The translations under genes were made by a program, and so were the position numbers. Positions 43,843 to 52,571 of a stretch of DNA of 64,000 nucleotides are shown in pieces. The stretch spans positions 3,782,001 through 3,846,000 of the forward strand of contig CAWHBY010000002.1 of the NCBI GenBank assembly GCA_963827855.1, in the 5' to 3' direction. The stretch's first letter is position 1; each line of letters opens with the position of its first letter. This DNA is from DTPU01 sp963827855 (GTDB lineage: Bacteria; Planctomycetota; Phycisphaerae; Sedimentisphaerales; Anaerobacaceae). The notes below the pieces were generated by a model. That model worked only from the letters and a program-made list of their open reading frames with translations. It did no database searches and was not told where the DNA came from.

Positions 43843-44175
43843 ATGAGATCTGGCGGATACAACACCATGACAGGGCGATGGGTGATTTCAGCCGTGATTC
43901 TTGCGGCTGTGCACCTTGCCTCGGCCGAACTGGCAGATCCGACATCGCTGCCTGCTGAAGGCCAGGCCGTGAGGATCTCGGCAAGGCCCAAGGCCTGGGC
44001 CGTGGCCATGGTGGGCGCAAGAAGGAGGGCGCCGGACACAGCCCCACGGACCCTGTCTGGAAGACGATTGCGGGCCAGTATCCCATCGAACTCGACTGGT
44101 TTCTCCAGGAGCAGGACAACGACCTGGCAGGGTGGATTGCCGAGACCAGCGAGGCCCGGATCGAGCAGCGGCTGA
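43843..44175 (+). pseudogene. N-terminal fragment of the HZS-alpha-like protein (frame-broken)
   Basis: Starts after GAGAGG (43833-43838) and encodes a good signal peptide, MTGRWVISAVILAAVHLASA, from the inner ATG at 43867. From about 44000 this frame becomes Arg/Pro-rich nonsense and stops at 44175. The frame that opens after the TGA at 43956-43958 takes over with sensible sequence (PTDPVWKTIAGQYPIELDWFLQEQ onwards), running unbroken into the large cytochrome downstream. A single indel between about 43985 and 44050 would join both into one secreted protein. Confidence 0.65.
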
Positions 44176-44282
44176 TCCAGAAGGTCGCTGCCGACCTTGG
44201 CGAATCCGGCAGGTCCATCCTCGAGACCTGCAGGCGATGGACTGCTGCGGCCCTACCTGCCACAGATCCGGCGTGGCTGGAG

Positions 44283-46475
44283 ATGTTCGCCAAGGCCTGC
44301 GAGCAGCGGCGGGCTCGGAGGCTTGCAGCCATGGTGGCGGCAGCCGGCCAGGTCGTCTTTGTACAGCACTACAACCTGGGAGGCTCCCACTATGCCTACA
44401 CAGAGGGCCAGTCTGATGCCCAGAATGAGGCCCACTTCGCGCCTCCAGGGGCCTTGTGCTGGCTCAAGATGGAGGGCCTCTACGCCACGGTCCACACCTG
44501 GCTGGCAGATCCCAACGGCGTGATTCGTGACCCGGACGTCTCATTTGACGGCAGCCGGGTCCTGTTTTCCTGGAAGAAGTCCAGGACAGAGGATGACTAT
44601 CATCTGTATGAGCTGGACGCAGCGACCCGCCGGGTCCGGCCGATCACCGAAGGCCTGGGCTTCTGCGACTATGAGGGGATCTACACGCCGACGGGTGACA
44701 TCCTCTTCAACTCCACGCGGTGCGTCCAGACCGTGGACTGCTGGTGGACGGAAGTGTCCAACCTCTACACCTGCGACCCCAATGGCCGCTTCCTGAGGCG
44801 TCTGTCCTTTGACCAGGTCCACACCAACTATCCTCAGATGCTGGCAGACGGCCGCGTGATCTATACCCGTTGGGACTACAATGACCGCGGCCAGATCTTT
44901 CCCCAGCCGCTCTTCCAGATGGCGCCGGACGGCTCCAAGCAGACGGAATTCTATGGCAACAACTCCTGGTTTCCGACAGCCATCCTGCACGGCCGGCCAT
45001 TCCCGGGCACAGGCAAGGTCATCGCCGTGATCTCCGGTCACCACACCCGCCAATACGGCAAGCTCGGGATCATCGACCCCAGCCGCGGCCGCCAGGAGAA
45101 TCAGGGCGTGCAGTTGATCGCGCCAATCCGGCCCAGCCAGGCCGACCGGATCGACGCCTGGGGCCAGGAGCACGAGCTGTTTCAGTATCCCTATGCCCTC
45201 AGTCCAACTGAGTTCATCGTGGGGTACTGCCCCCTGGGTGACAACGAGGACGGTCCCTGGCCCCAGCGAGCCATGGCCTACTCCAAGAACATCTTTGGCC
45301 TCTACTGGTTCGATGCACAGGGCCACAGGGAGCTCCTGGTCCTGGACAGCCGCATCAGCAGCAGCCAGCCCATTCCGCTCGCACCGAGGCCTCTGCCGCA
45401 CGTCTGGCCGAGCACGGTCAACTACACCCGCAAGACAGGGACGTACTACGTCCACAACGTGTACCTGGGTCCCGGCCTTGGCGGAGTGGCCAAGGGAACG
45501 GCCAAGGCCCTCCGCGTGGTGGCCCTGGAATACCGGGCTGCAGGCATCGGCTCGAACGACAGTGAGGGCCCTGCGGGCGGGGCCCTGAGCAGCACGCCGC
45601 CGTCCATCCGAAACGGCTCCTGGGACGTCAAGCGGGTCCTGGGCACCACGCCGATCCAGGAGGACGGCTCCTGCCTGTTCGTCGCACCCAGCCGGACGCC
45701 CCTGTATTTCCAGATCCTGGACGCCAACGGCTGCGCGATCCAGACCATGCGGTCCTGGTCTACGCTCCAGCCTAACGAGTTCTTCTCGTGCACGGGCTGT
45801 CACGAGAACAAGAACGAGGCCGCGCCCTTCAATACGACGATCAGGACCGCCGTGAAATCGCCGCCTGAGGCCTTGGAGCCTTTCTATGGCCCGGCCAGGG
45901 GTTTCAGCTTCCCCAAGGAGATACAGCCCATCCTGAACAGGCGATGCGTCAGTTGCCATGATCAACGGGACCTTGCGATCGGTCAGGGTCCCCGCACGAT
46001 CGAAGGGCAGACCAAGGTCTTCAGCCTGCTGGCCACCGAGAACGAGGATCCAGAAGCCAAACGCAGGTGGTCAGACTCCTACCTGGCCCTGACGCACAAC
46101 GGGGACTACAGTCACGAGCTGGTCAACTGGCCCGGCGCCCAGTCCGTGCCATCCATGCTGCCTCCCTACACTGCCGGCGCAGCCAGGAGCCGCCTCTTCA
46201 AGATGCTCAAGGCGAGGCATCATGGCGTGGTTCTGGAACAGGAGGAGCTGGACAAGATCGCCTGCTGGATCGATCTGTACGTACCCTATTGCGGTGACTA
46301 CGCGGAGGCCAATGCCTGGTCTAGCCAGGAGCGGCAGCTCTACCAGCATTTCATGGACAAGCGAAGACAGATGCAGTCCCTGGAGGCTGAGGCCATCCAG
46401 GACCTCCTGCAGTCCACGTCGCAATCACCTGAAGCCATGCGTCCAGGCAGGGGATGGATGCGCGGCCCCTGGTGA
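44283..46475 (+). CDS. HZS-alpha-like (hydrazine synthase alpha middle-domain family) c-type cytochrome
   Basis: 730 residues from the first ATG; the same frame is coherent for another 100 codons upstream but has no start there. Propeller-like stretches such as VIRDPDVSFDGSRVLFSWKKS and GLGFCDYEGIYTPTGDILFNSTRCVQTVDCWW match the HzsA-like family widespread in Planctomycetes. Two heme-binding motifs are present, CTGCH (residue 503) and CVSCH (residue 555), plus a C-terminal helical region with YxxH-type residues. True hydrazine synthase is limited to anammox bacteria; this homologue alone does not imply that pathway. Without its upstream signal peptide the product would stay in the cytoplasm and lack heme, so the frame break matters. 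Confidence 0.8.
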   Translation: MFAKACEQRRARRLAAMVAAAGQVVFVQHYNLGGSHYAYTEGQSDAQNEAHFAPPGALCWLKMEGLYATVHTWLADPNGVIRDPDVSFDGSRVLFSWKKSRTEDDYHLYELDAATRRVRPITEGLGFCDYEGIYTPTGDILFNSTRCVQTVDCWWTEVSNLYTCDPNGRFLRRLSFDQVHTNYPQMLADGRVIYTRWDYNDRGQIFPQPLFQMAPDGSKQTEFYGNNSWFPTAILHGRPFPGTGKVIAVISGHHTRQYGKLGIIDPSRGRQENQGVQLIAPIRPSQADRIDAWGQEHELFQYPYALSPTEFIVGYCPLGDNEDGPWPQRAMAYSKNIFGLYWFDAQGHRELLVLDSRISSSQPIPLAPRPLPHVWPSTVNYTRKTGTYYVHNVYLGPGLGGVAKGTAKALRVVALEYRAAGIGSNDSEGPAGGALSSTPPSIRNGSWDVKRVLGTTPIQEDGSCLFVAPSRTPLYFQILDANGCAIQTMRSWSTLQPNEFFSCTGCHENKNEAAPFNTTIRTAVKSPPEALEPFYGPARGFSFPKEIQPILNRRCVSCHDQRDLAIGQGPRTIEGQTKVFSLLATENEDPEAKRRWSDSYLALTHNGDYSHELVNWPGAQSVPSMLPPYTAGAARSRLFKMLKARHHGVVLEQEELDKIACWIDLYVPYCGDYAEANAWSSQERQLYQHFMDKRRQMQSLEAEAIQDLLQSTSQSPEAMRPGRGWMRGPW

Positions 46476-46749
46476 CCCTCCCCACATCCGCAATAGGGAA
46501 AGAAAAGGAGGTTCTTCCTTTAAATCAAGTGGAAAAACCTTAACAGATGGGGCTGAGGATCGTCTAATAAGAAAAGGGCCTGGTCTGGCAGCTCGAGCCG
46601 GCCAGGCAGAGTCGGTTTGGCCTGGGAGTATGGGCTAGGCCTGCTGACTTCCGGCGACGATTGGATGCGCACCCCGGAAGGCTGGCCCGGGTGGCGGGTC
46701 TGGAGATGTCTGATTCCATTCGCGCAGTTTTGGAGCACGGTGACATATC

Positions 46750-48465
46750 GTGAGACAGAACTTCCTATTCTGCCTGTTGGTCGGGTTGCTCTTGTTGACA
46801 GGGTGCAGCCCCCAGCACTACCGCAGGTCGGCTGACAGGGAGGTCTCCAGGATCGTTGCCGAGAAGACGCCCCAGGTTGCCAACATGGACCCCTGTTTCA
46901 CGGTCGAGAAGTCGGAGGCGGCATCACTGGAAGGCTTGCTCATTTGTCCCCAAGCCCCCGACTTCCTGGGGGGCGAGGGGAAGGTGGAGGAAGGGGCATT
47001 CACAGTCCCGCTTGCCTACGCGCTGGACATAGCGGTCAAGCACAGTCGTACGTACCAAGGCCGGAAGGAGCAGGTCTATCTCCAGGCGCTCTCCCTGAGC
47101 CTTGCCCGCCATCGGTTCACCCCGATCTTCTCGGCCAGCGGCAGCACGGACTACGTCGTGAACACGGTCGAGGTGCAAGGCTTCGAGGTGGACCCCAGTA
47201 CGGGCGAGCCCAAGCCGGTGCTGAGCGATCAGTTGGTCGAGCGGAGCAGTATAGAAGGGCAGGGCTCGATCAACGCCAATTGGCTCATTCGTGATGTAGG
47301 CCGGATCTCCGCCGCCTTCACCACGGATTTCTTCCGATTCCTTTCCGGTGATCCCTCGGCCGTTACCCGCTCCCAACTCGGTGCAACGCTCACCCGGCCT
47401 CTCCTGCGCAACGCCGGCTTCAAGGCCGAGATGGAGGACCTGACGCTGGCTGAGCGGGAGATGCTCTATTCACTGCGGGACTTTGTGCGGTTTCGTAAGC
47501 AGTTCTCCGTGGACGTCGCGGCTGCCTACTATCGCGTGTTGCAGAGCCGCGATTCGGCCCGCAACACGTACCTGGGCTTCCAGAGCTTCAAGAAGAGCGC
47601 AGCCCGGACCCGAGCCCTGGTGGACGAAGGGCGGGTCAAGATGGCCGAGCTGGGCCGTCTCGAGCAGCAGGAACTGTCCCAGGAGACCTCGTGGATTGCG
47701 GGGATCCGCAGCTACAAGTTGGCTCTCGACACCCTCAAGATCCAGCTTGGATTGTCGACAGACACCAATCTCGTGCTCGACGAGAACGAGCTCCAGGCAT
47801 TGACCATTGTCCATCCCACGATCTCGGTGGATGACGCTGCCAAGGTGGCCCTGGCCAGCCGCCTGGATCTGCAGAACCTCCGCAACGAACTGGAGGACTC
47901 GGAGAGGGCCGTGGCCTTGGCAGCGGACGGGCTTCTGCCGCAGGTCGATCTCACCGCCAATGCGAGTATCAGCAGCCCGGACGCTCAGAGGGTGGGCCTG
48001 GTCCTGCCGGAGCTCAAGCGCTATCGCTGGGGTGCCGGGCTGGACGTTGATCTGCCGCTGGACCAGAAGGCGGTGCGGAATACGTATCGAGCCGCCCTGA
48101 TCCGCAGGGAGCAGGCCTCTCGCGCCTGGACGGAGTCGCAGGACACGATCAAGCTCCAGATTCGAGAGGATTGGCGGGCCCTCGATCAGGCCAAACGGAG
48201 CTATGAGAACAGCGAGGTGGGGGTGAAGCTGGCTGAGCGGCGCGTGGAAGAGCAGGAGTTGCTGGCGGAATTGGGCCGGGGCCGGGCGCAGGACCAGGTG
48301 GACGCCCAGAACGACCTGACGGCCGCCAAGAACCAACGAACCCAGACCCTGGTCGATCATACTGTGGCCCGTCTGAGGTTCTGGGAGCATATGGGGATTC
48401 TGTTCATCAAGGAACGTGGCCAGTGGCGGGATGTATCCGATGTCAAACAAGACAAGATCCCTTAG
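46750..48465 (+). CDS. TolC-family outer membrane efflux lipoprotein
   Basis: 571 residues from GTG. The signal peptide ends in a lipobox, LLTGC (Cys19). The OEP fold follows: FTVPLAYALDIAVKHSRTYQGRKEQVYLQAL, a beta-rich segment, then long coiled-coil helices (AEREMLYSLRDFVRFRKQFSVDVAAAYYRVLQSRDSARNTY and, near the C-terminus, KNQRTQTLVDHTVARLRFWEHMGIL). A duplicated half-repeat is visible as in TolC. It would form the exit duct for the MacAB-like pump encoded by the next genes. The adaptor gene starts within its last codons. Confidence 0.88.
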   Translation: MRQNFLFCLLVGLLLLTGCSPQHYRRSADREVSRIVAEKTPQVANMDPCFTVEKSEAASLEGLLICPQAPDFLGGEGKVEEGAFTVPLAYALDIAVKHSRTYQGRKEQVYLQALSLSLARHRFTPIFSASGSTDYVVNTVEVQGFEVDPSTGEPKPVLSDQLVERSSIEGQGSINANWLIRDVGRISAAFTTDFFRFLSGDPSAVTRSQLGATLTRPLLRNAGFKAEMEDLTLAEREMLYSLRDFVRFRKQFSVDVAAAYYRVLQSRDSARNTYLGFQSFKKSAARTRALVDEGRVKMAELGRLEQQELSQETSWIAGIRSYKLALDTLKIQLGLSTDTNLVLDENELQALTIVHPTISVDDAAKVALASRLDLQNLRNELEDSERAVALAADGLLPQVDLTANASISSPDAQRVGLVLPELKRYRWGAGLDVDLPLDQKAVRNTYRAALIRREQASRAWTESQDTIKLQIREDWRALDQAKRSYENSEVGVKLAERRVEEQELLAELGRGRAQDQVDAQNDLTAAKNQRTQTLVDHTVARLRFWEHMGILFIKERGQWRDVSDVKQDKIP

Positions 48466-50312
48466 TCGGGCCCTGAAGAAACCGTGGCTGTGGCTCATCG
48501 CCGCGGTCGGGTACTCGCTCTCCCTGCACTCTACTTCCTCAGGGCGGGTGCAACGCCCGCAGACGTCGGCACGACGTTCGTCGCTCGCCGAGGCCCGCTC
48601 GACATCACGGTTCTGGAAGGCGGGAATATCGAGTCAGAGGAGAAGGGGGAGATCAAGTGCGAGGTCAAGGGGGGGCAGGGGGTCAAGATCCTGAAGATCG
48701 TGGAGGAGGGGTACCAGGTCACGCAGGAGGATGTGAACGCCAAGAAGGTGCTGGTCGAGCTGGATTCGGCTGACCTCCGCAATAAGATCACCCCGCAGGA
48801 GATCTCGCTGTCGTCCACCGCGGCCATCGCTGACCGACGCCCAGCAGGCCTATGACATCCAGGTGAACCAGAACCTCAGCGATATCATGGCCGCCGCGCA
48901 GAAGGCACGCTTCTCGCGAATGGACTTCGACAAATACATGGGCGACCAGGCAGCAGAGGAGGTCATTGCCCAGTTGGGCATCAAGACGGAGCAGGTGGAG
49001 GACGTTTCCGTGCCGCCGACCCCCCGTGCCGTGGCTGCTGCAGACCCGCCCCAGCCGCCTCAGGCGGCCGAGATGCAGAGGGCGGCTCCGGCGGAACCTG
49101 CCTCGCAGCCCCCGGGCACGGCTGAGGCAGGCCCCGGCAGTGGGGCGGGCAAGCCGGACGCGCCGACGATCTCCATTGACTTCGTCAAGTACGCAGACAT
49201 GAACCTGTTGGGTGACGGTGAGGCCAGACAGAAACTCCGCGAACTGCGGGATGCCCTCCAGGTAGCTCAAAAGGAACAGCAGCAGGCCCAGTCCACGCTG
49301 GACGGTACCCAGCGGCTCTTCGCGAAGGACTTCGTGACCAAGATCGACCTGGAGCGTGACCAGCTCACGTTCGAGAACTACGTGCTCAAGGTCAAGAAGG
49401 CCGACACGGCCTACAGTTTGTTCCAGAAGTACGAGTTTCCCAAGGCTGCGGAGGAGGCCCTGTCGAAATACACCGAGGCCCTCCGCGAGCTGGATCGCAC
49501 CAAGAAAGGGGCGGTCTCCAAGTTGGCCCAGGCGGAGGCCAAGCTGAAGTCCGCTCAGGCCCGATACAATGTCGAGGCCAAGACAGCTCAAGGATCTTAC
49601 GGAGCAGCTCGAGAAGTGCACGATCACGGCGCCGCGGCCCGGCCTGGTGGTGTATGGCGGGGGTGATTCGAGGTACGTACTGACGAGGGAAGAGCAGATC
49701 CGCGAGGGGGCCACCATGCGCGAGGGGCAGACGGTCGTGACGATCCCTGACATGAGGAAGATATGCATCAAGGTGAAGTATTCACGAGTCCTACATCAAG
49801 AAGATCCAGAAAGGGCAGAAGGTGAAGATCACGGCCGATGCCTATCCGGATCGAAAACTGGAAGGGGAGGTCAGCCAGGTCGGCATGCTGCCGGATTCGG
49901 GAATTCCTGGCTCAATCCGGACATGAAGGTCTACCGCACGACCGTCAAGATCGTCGGTGAACACGACTGGATAAGACCGGGCATGACCGCCAAGGTGGAG
50001 ATACTGGTGAACCACCTGGCCGACGTGATCTACGTGCCGATCCAGGCTGTGAACCCGATCGAAGACAAGAAGGTTTGCTACGTGGTGAACGGGAGCACGC
50101 CCGAGAAACGCGAAGTGGAGGTCGGCGAATTCAACGACGATTTTATCGAGGTCAAGAAAGGGATCAAGGAAGGGGAGAAGGTCTGCCTCCGTACACCGGT
50201 CGGTCTGGAGGAGGGAGGGACCCGGGGCAAGGACAAGGACAAGGCCTCGCCTGCGAAAGAAGAGTCAAAGGCTCAGACGCCGCCGCCCAGTACCTCCGGT
50301 ACCCCCAAGTGA
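48440..50312 (+). pseudogene. MacA/HlyD-like periplasmic adaptor with five frame breaks
   Basis: Pieces of one adaptor protein lie in alternating frames. They are a basic start and membrane anchor (48440 to about 48508), then ITVLEGGNIESEEKGEIKCEV to about 48825, LTDAQQAYDIQVNQN and a long coiled coil to about 49585, LKDLTEQLEKCTITAPRPGLVVYGG to about 49780, ESYIKKIQKGQKVKITADAYPDRKLEGEVSQVGMLPDS to about 49900, then NPDMKVYRTTVKI to the stop. Open sub-frames are 48484-48855, 48863-49666 and 49569-50312. A Pro/Ala-rich insert (about 49015-49165) sits inside the hairpin. Joined, the protein has about 620 residues. The breaks are both insertions and deletions, so this is a pseudogene or a badly called stretch. 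Confidence 0.78.
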
Positions 50313-50316
50313 ACTG

Positions 50317-51042
50317 ATGGGAACCGCTCTTGCCAGTGCAGTAGGAAATCCGATGTCTGTCACCTTCATGGTTCAGCTTGAGAACGTCCGGAAGACCTAC
50401 CAGATGGGCCTTGTGGCGGTGGAGGCCTTGCGGGGGCTGTCACTGGCCATCCAGGGCGGTGAGTACGTCAGTATCACAGGGCCGTCGGGGTGCGGGAAAT
50501 CTACTCTTCTCAATGTCTTGGGCTGCCTGGATCGCCCTAGCTCGGGCCAGTATTTCCTGGGCGGTGACGATGTGTCGAGCATGGACGATGACACCCTCTC
50601 CAGCGTGCGCGGCGCAAGGCTGGGTTTTGTCTTCCAGTCGTACAACCTGATTCAACAACTGACCGTCGTGGAGAACATCGAGGTTCCACTCTACTATCAG
50701 GGCTGCCCGGAGAAGGAGAGTCGTACCTTGGCCGCGGAGTTGGCAGGACGTGTGGGCCTTGGAGATCGGTTGAACCACAGACCGGCTGAGCTTTCGGGCG
50801 GCCAGCAGCAGCGGGTCGCCATCGCTCGCGCCCTTGCCAATGACCCGCTGATCATCTTGGCGGACGAACCGACCGGCAACCTCGATTCCTCCTCCGGCGT
50901 GGAGATCCTGAGGCTCTTTGACGACCTGAACGAACAGGCCAAGACCCTGATTGTCGTGACTCATGACCCCGCTGTGTCGCGCCACGCCCGGCGCATGATC
51001 ACCCTGCGTGATGGCCAGGTCGAGAACGATGTCCAGCAGTGA
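50317..51042 (+). CDS. ABC transporter ATP-binding protein (MacB/LolD type)
   Basis: 241 residues. Walker A is TGPSGCGKSTLLNVLGCLD, the Q-loop VFQSYNLIQQLTVVENIEVPL, the signature LSGGQQQRVAIARAL, Walker B LIILADEPTGNLDS, and the H-loop VVTHD. The length and the LDRPSSGQ region are typical of the type VII transporter ATPases that power MacAB pumps and lipoprotein release. The ATG at 50353, preceded by AGGAAA, is a good alternative start. It overlaps the permease gene by 14 nt and is intact, unlike the adaptor before it. Confidence 0.93.
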   Translation: MGTALASAVGNPMSVTFMVQLENVRKTYQMGLVAVEALRGLSLAIQGGEYVSITGPSGCGKSTLLNVLGCLDRPSSGQYFLGGDDVSSMDDDTLSSVRGARLGFVFQSYNLIQQLTVVENIEVPLYYQGCPEKESRTLAAELAGRVGLGDRLNHRPAELSGGQQQRVAIARALANDPLIILADEPTGNLDSSSGVEILRLFDDLNEQAKTLIVVTHDPAVSRHARRMITLRDGQVENDVQQ

Positions 51043-52420
51043 CTACAATCTGGTCGTCCCTCACGCGACTCGCTGGAAAGGACCTTCCGGTTCGAGCCGA
51101 GGCAGCCGATGGGGGCTCTCTCGCTTCCGGCGGACGGTGCGCCTGGGGATCAAGAGCCTCTGGCTGCATCGCCTGCGATCCCTCTTGACCGTCCTGGGCA
51201 TCGTCTTCGGCGTGTGCTCGGTCATCGCCATGCTCGCGATCGGTGAAGGGGCCAGCTTCGAGGCACAGGAGTTGATCAAGAACCTCGGCAGCCAGAACAT
51301 CATCCTCCAAAGCGTGAAGCCGCCGGAGGAGGAGAAGGTCTCTCAAGGAAGTCAGACGTACGTGTTGAGCTACGGCCTGACCTACGCGGACATCCAGGCA
51401 ATCCGGGCGACGATCCCTGGGGTCATCGTGGTGGTGCCGGGACGCCTCATCCAGGACTACGTCTGGAACATTAGCCGGCGGGTGGACAGCCGGATCGTGG
51501 GCACCGTTCCCTGGTACCCGGAAATGCGGAATCACCGGGTTGCACAAGGGCGGTTCTTCACCGATGCCGAGATGGAGAATCAATCGAACGTCTGCGTCCT
51601 CGGCGCAGATGTTGCCGACAAGCTCTTCCCTCTGGATGTGCCCGTGGGGGGCACGGTGCGCGTGGGCGGCGGCCTGTATGCCGGCGGCAATACCTACTTT
51701 CACGTCATCGGCGTCATGGAGCCCCAATCCCAGGGGACCAAGGATGGCGCGACGGCGGACGGCGATTTGGTGGGCGTGGGCAACTGCATTTACGTGCCCC
51801 TGGAATCGCTCAAGCGTTACTATGGTGACATTCTGATCACGGTGCGGACGGGAGGTGAGGAATATGTGAAGGTCATCTTGCACGAAGTCACCGTCAAGGT
51901 CGACCGGAGAGAGGAGGTCGTCCATGTCTCCCAGGCCATCAAGGCCCTCCTGGATCACAAGCACAACAAGAAGGCGGACTACCGGATGATCGTGCCGCTC
52001 GAACAACTCAGGCAGGCAGAAGAGACGAAGCGGATCTTCAGTGTGGTGCTGGGGTCGATCGCCGCAATCTCCCTGCTGGTGGGCGGCATCGGCATCATGA
52101 ACATCATGCTCGCGAGCGTGACCGAGCGGACGCGGGAGATCGGCATTCGCCGTGCCCTGGGCGCGAATCGCCGAGACATTGTCGTGCAATTCCTGATGGA
52201 GACCGTGATGTTGGCCGGCGCAGGCGGCATCATCGGCGTGGTGCTGGGCGTCAGCATTCCGCACTTCGTCACGGTCTTCGCGCACATGAAGACCATCGTG
52301 ACGATCTGGTCGCCTCTGCTGGCCTTTACGATCTCGGGGATCGTCGGCGTGGTCTTCGGCCTCTATCCCGCCTTGCGCGCTGCAGCCATGGACCCGGTCG
52401 AGGCCTTGCGGCACGAATAA
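51029..52420 (+). CDS. ABC transporter permease, MacB type (FtsX fold)
   Basis: 463 residues. TVRLGIKSLWLHRLRSLLTVLGIVFGVCSVIAMLAIGEGA is the first helix with the conserved cytoplasmic lead-in. A periplasmic domain of about 270 residues (MacB_PCD) follows, then three helices with ISLLVGGIGIMNIMLASVTERTREIGIRRALGANRRDIVVQFLMETVMLA, the FtsX/MacB signature, and a C-terminal DPVEALRHE. It uses energy from the ATPase upstream to drive the periplasmic adaptor and TolC. Substrates may be peptides, lipids or macrolide-like compounds. Confidence 0.92.
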   Translation: MSSSDYNLVVPHATRWKGPSGSSRGSRWGLSRFRRTVRLGIKSLWLHRLRSLLTVLGIVFGVCSVIAMLAIGEGASFEAQELIKNLGSQNIILQSVKPPEEEKVSQGSQTYVLSYGLTYADIQAIRATIPGVIVVVPGRLIQDYVWNISRRVDSRIVGTVPWYPEMRNHRVAQGRFFTDAEMENQSNVCVLGADVADKLFPLDVPVGGTVRVGGGLYAGGNTYFHVIGVMEPQSQGTKDGATADGDLVGVGNCIYVPLESLKRYYGDILITVRTGGEEYVKVILHEVTVKVDRREEVVHVSQAIKALLDHKHNKKADYRMIVPLEQLRQAEETKRIFSVVLGSIAAISLLVGGIGIMNIMLASVTERTREIGIRRALGANRRDIVVQFLMETVMLAGAGGIIGVVLGVSIPHFVTVFAHMKTIVTIWSPLLAFTISGIVGVVFGLYPALRAAAMDPVEALRHE

Positions 52421-52571
52421 GGGCCTCTGTGGCCAGGAACCCGTTTTCATACTCACGATGTACGGGAGGGACTCTGCATTCGCCCTGGGACACATTCGGC
52501 CGGGCCTTCCCATCTGCGTCTGGTGCGTGCTATAATGCACCGTCATGACCTGTGGCCTGAAGGAACGTCAC

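Noticed and set aside
41974..46475. Anammox hydrazine synthase operon
   Set aside because: Only one alpha-like subunit with two heme motifs is found, with no beta/gamma subunits or hydroxylamine-oxidoreductase-like genes. The family is widespread in non-anammox Planctomycetes.
46476..46749. Terminator or riboswitch upstream of the TolC gene
   Set aside because: AAAGGA/TCCTTT at about 46505-46523 is a weak stem without a clear T run, and no conserved riboswitch fold was recognised.
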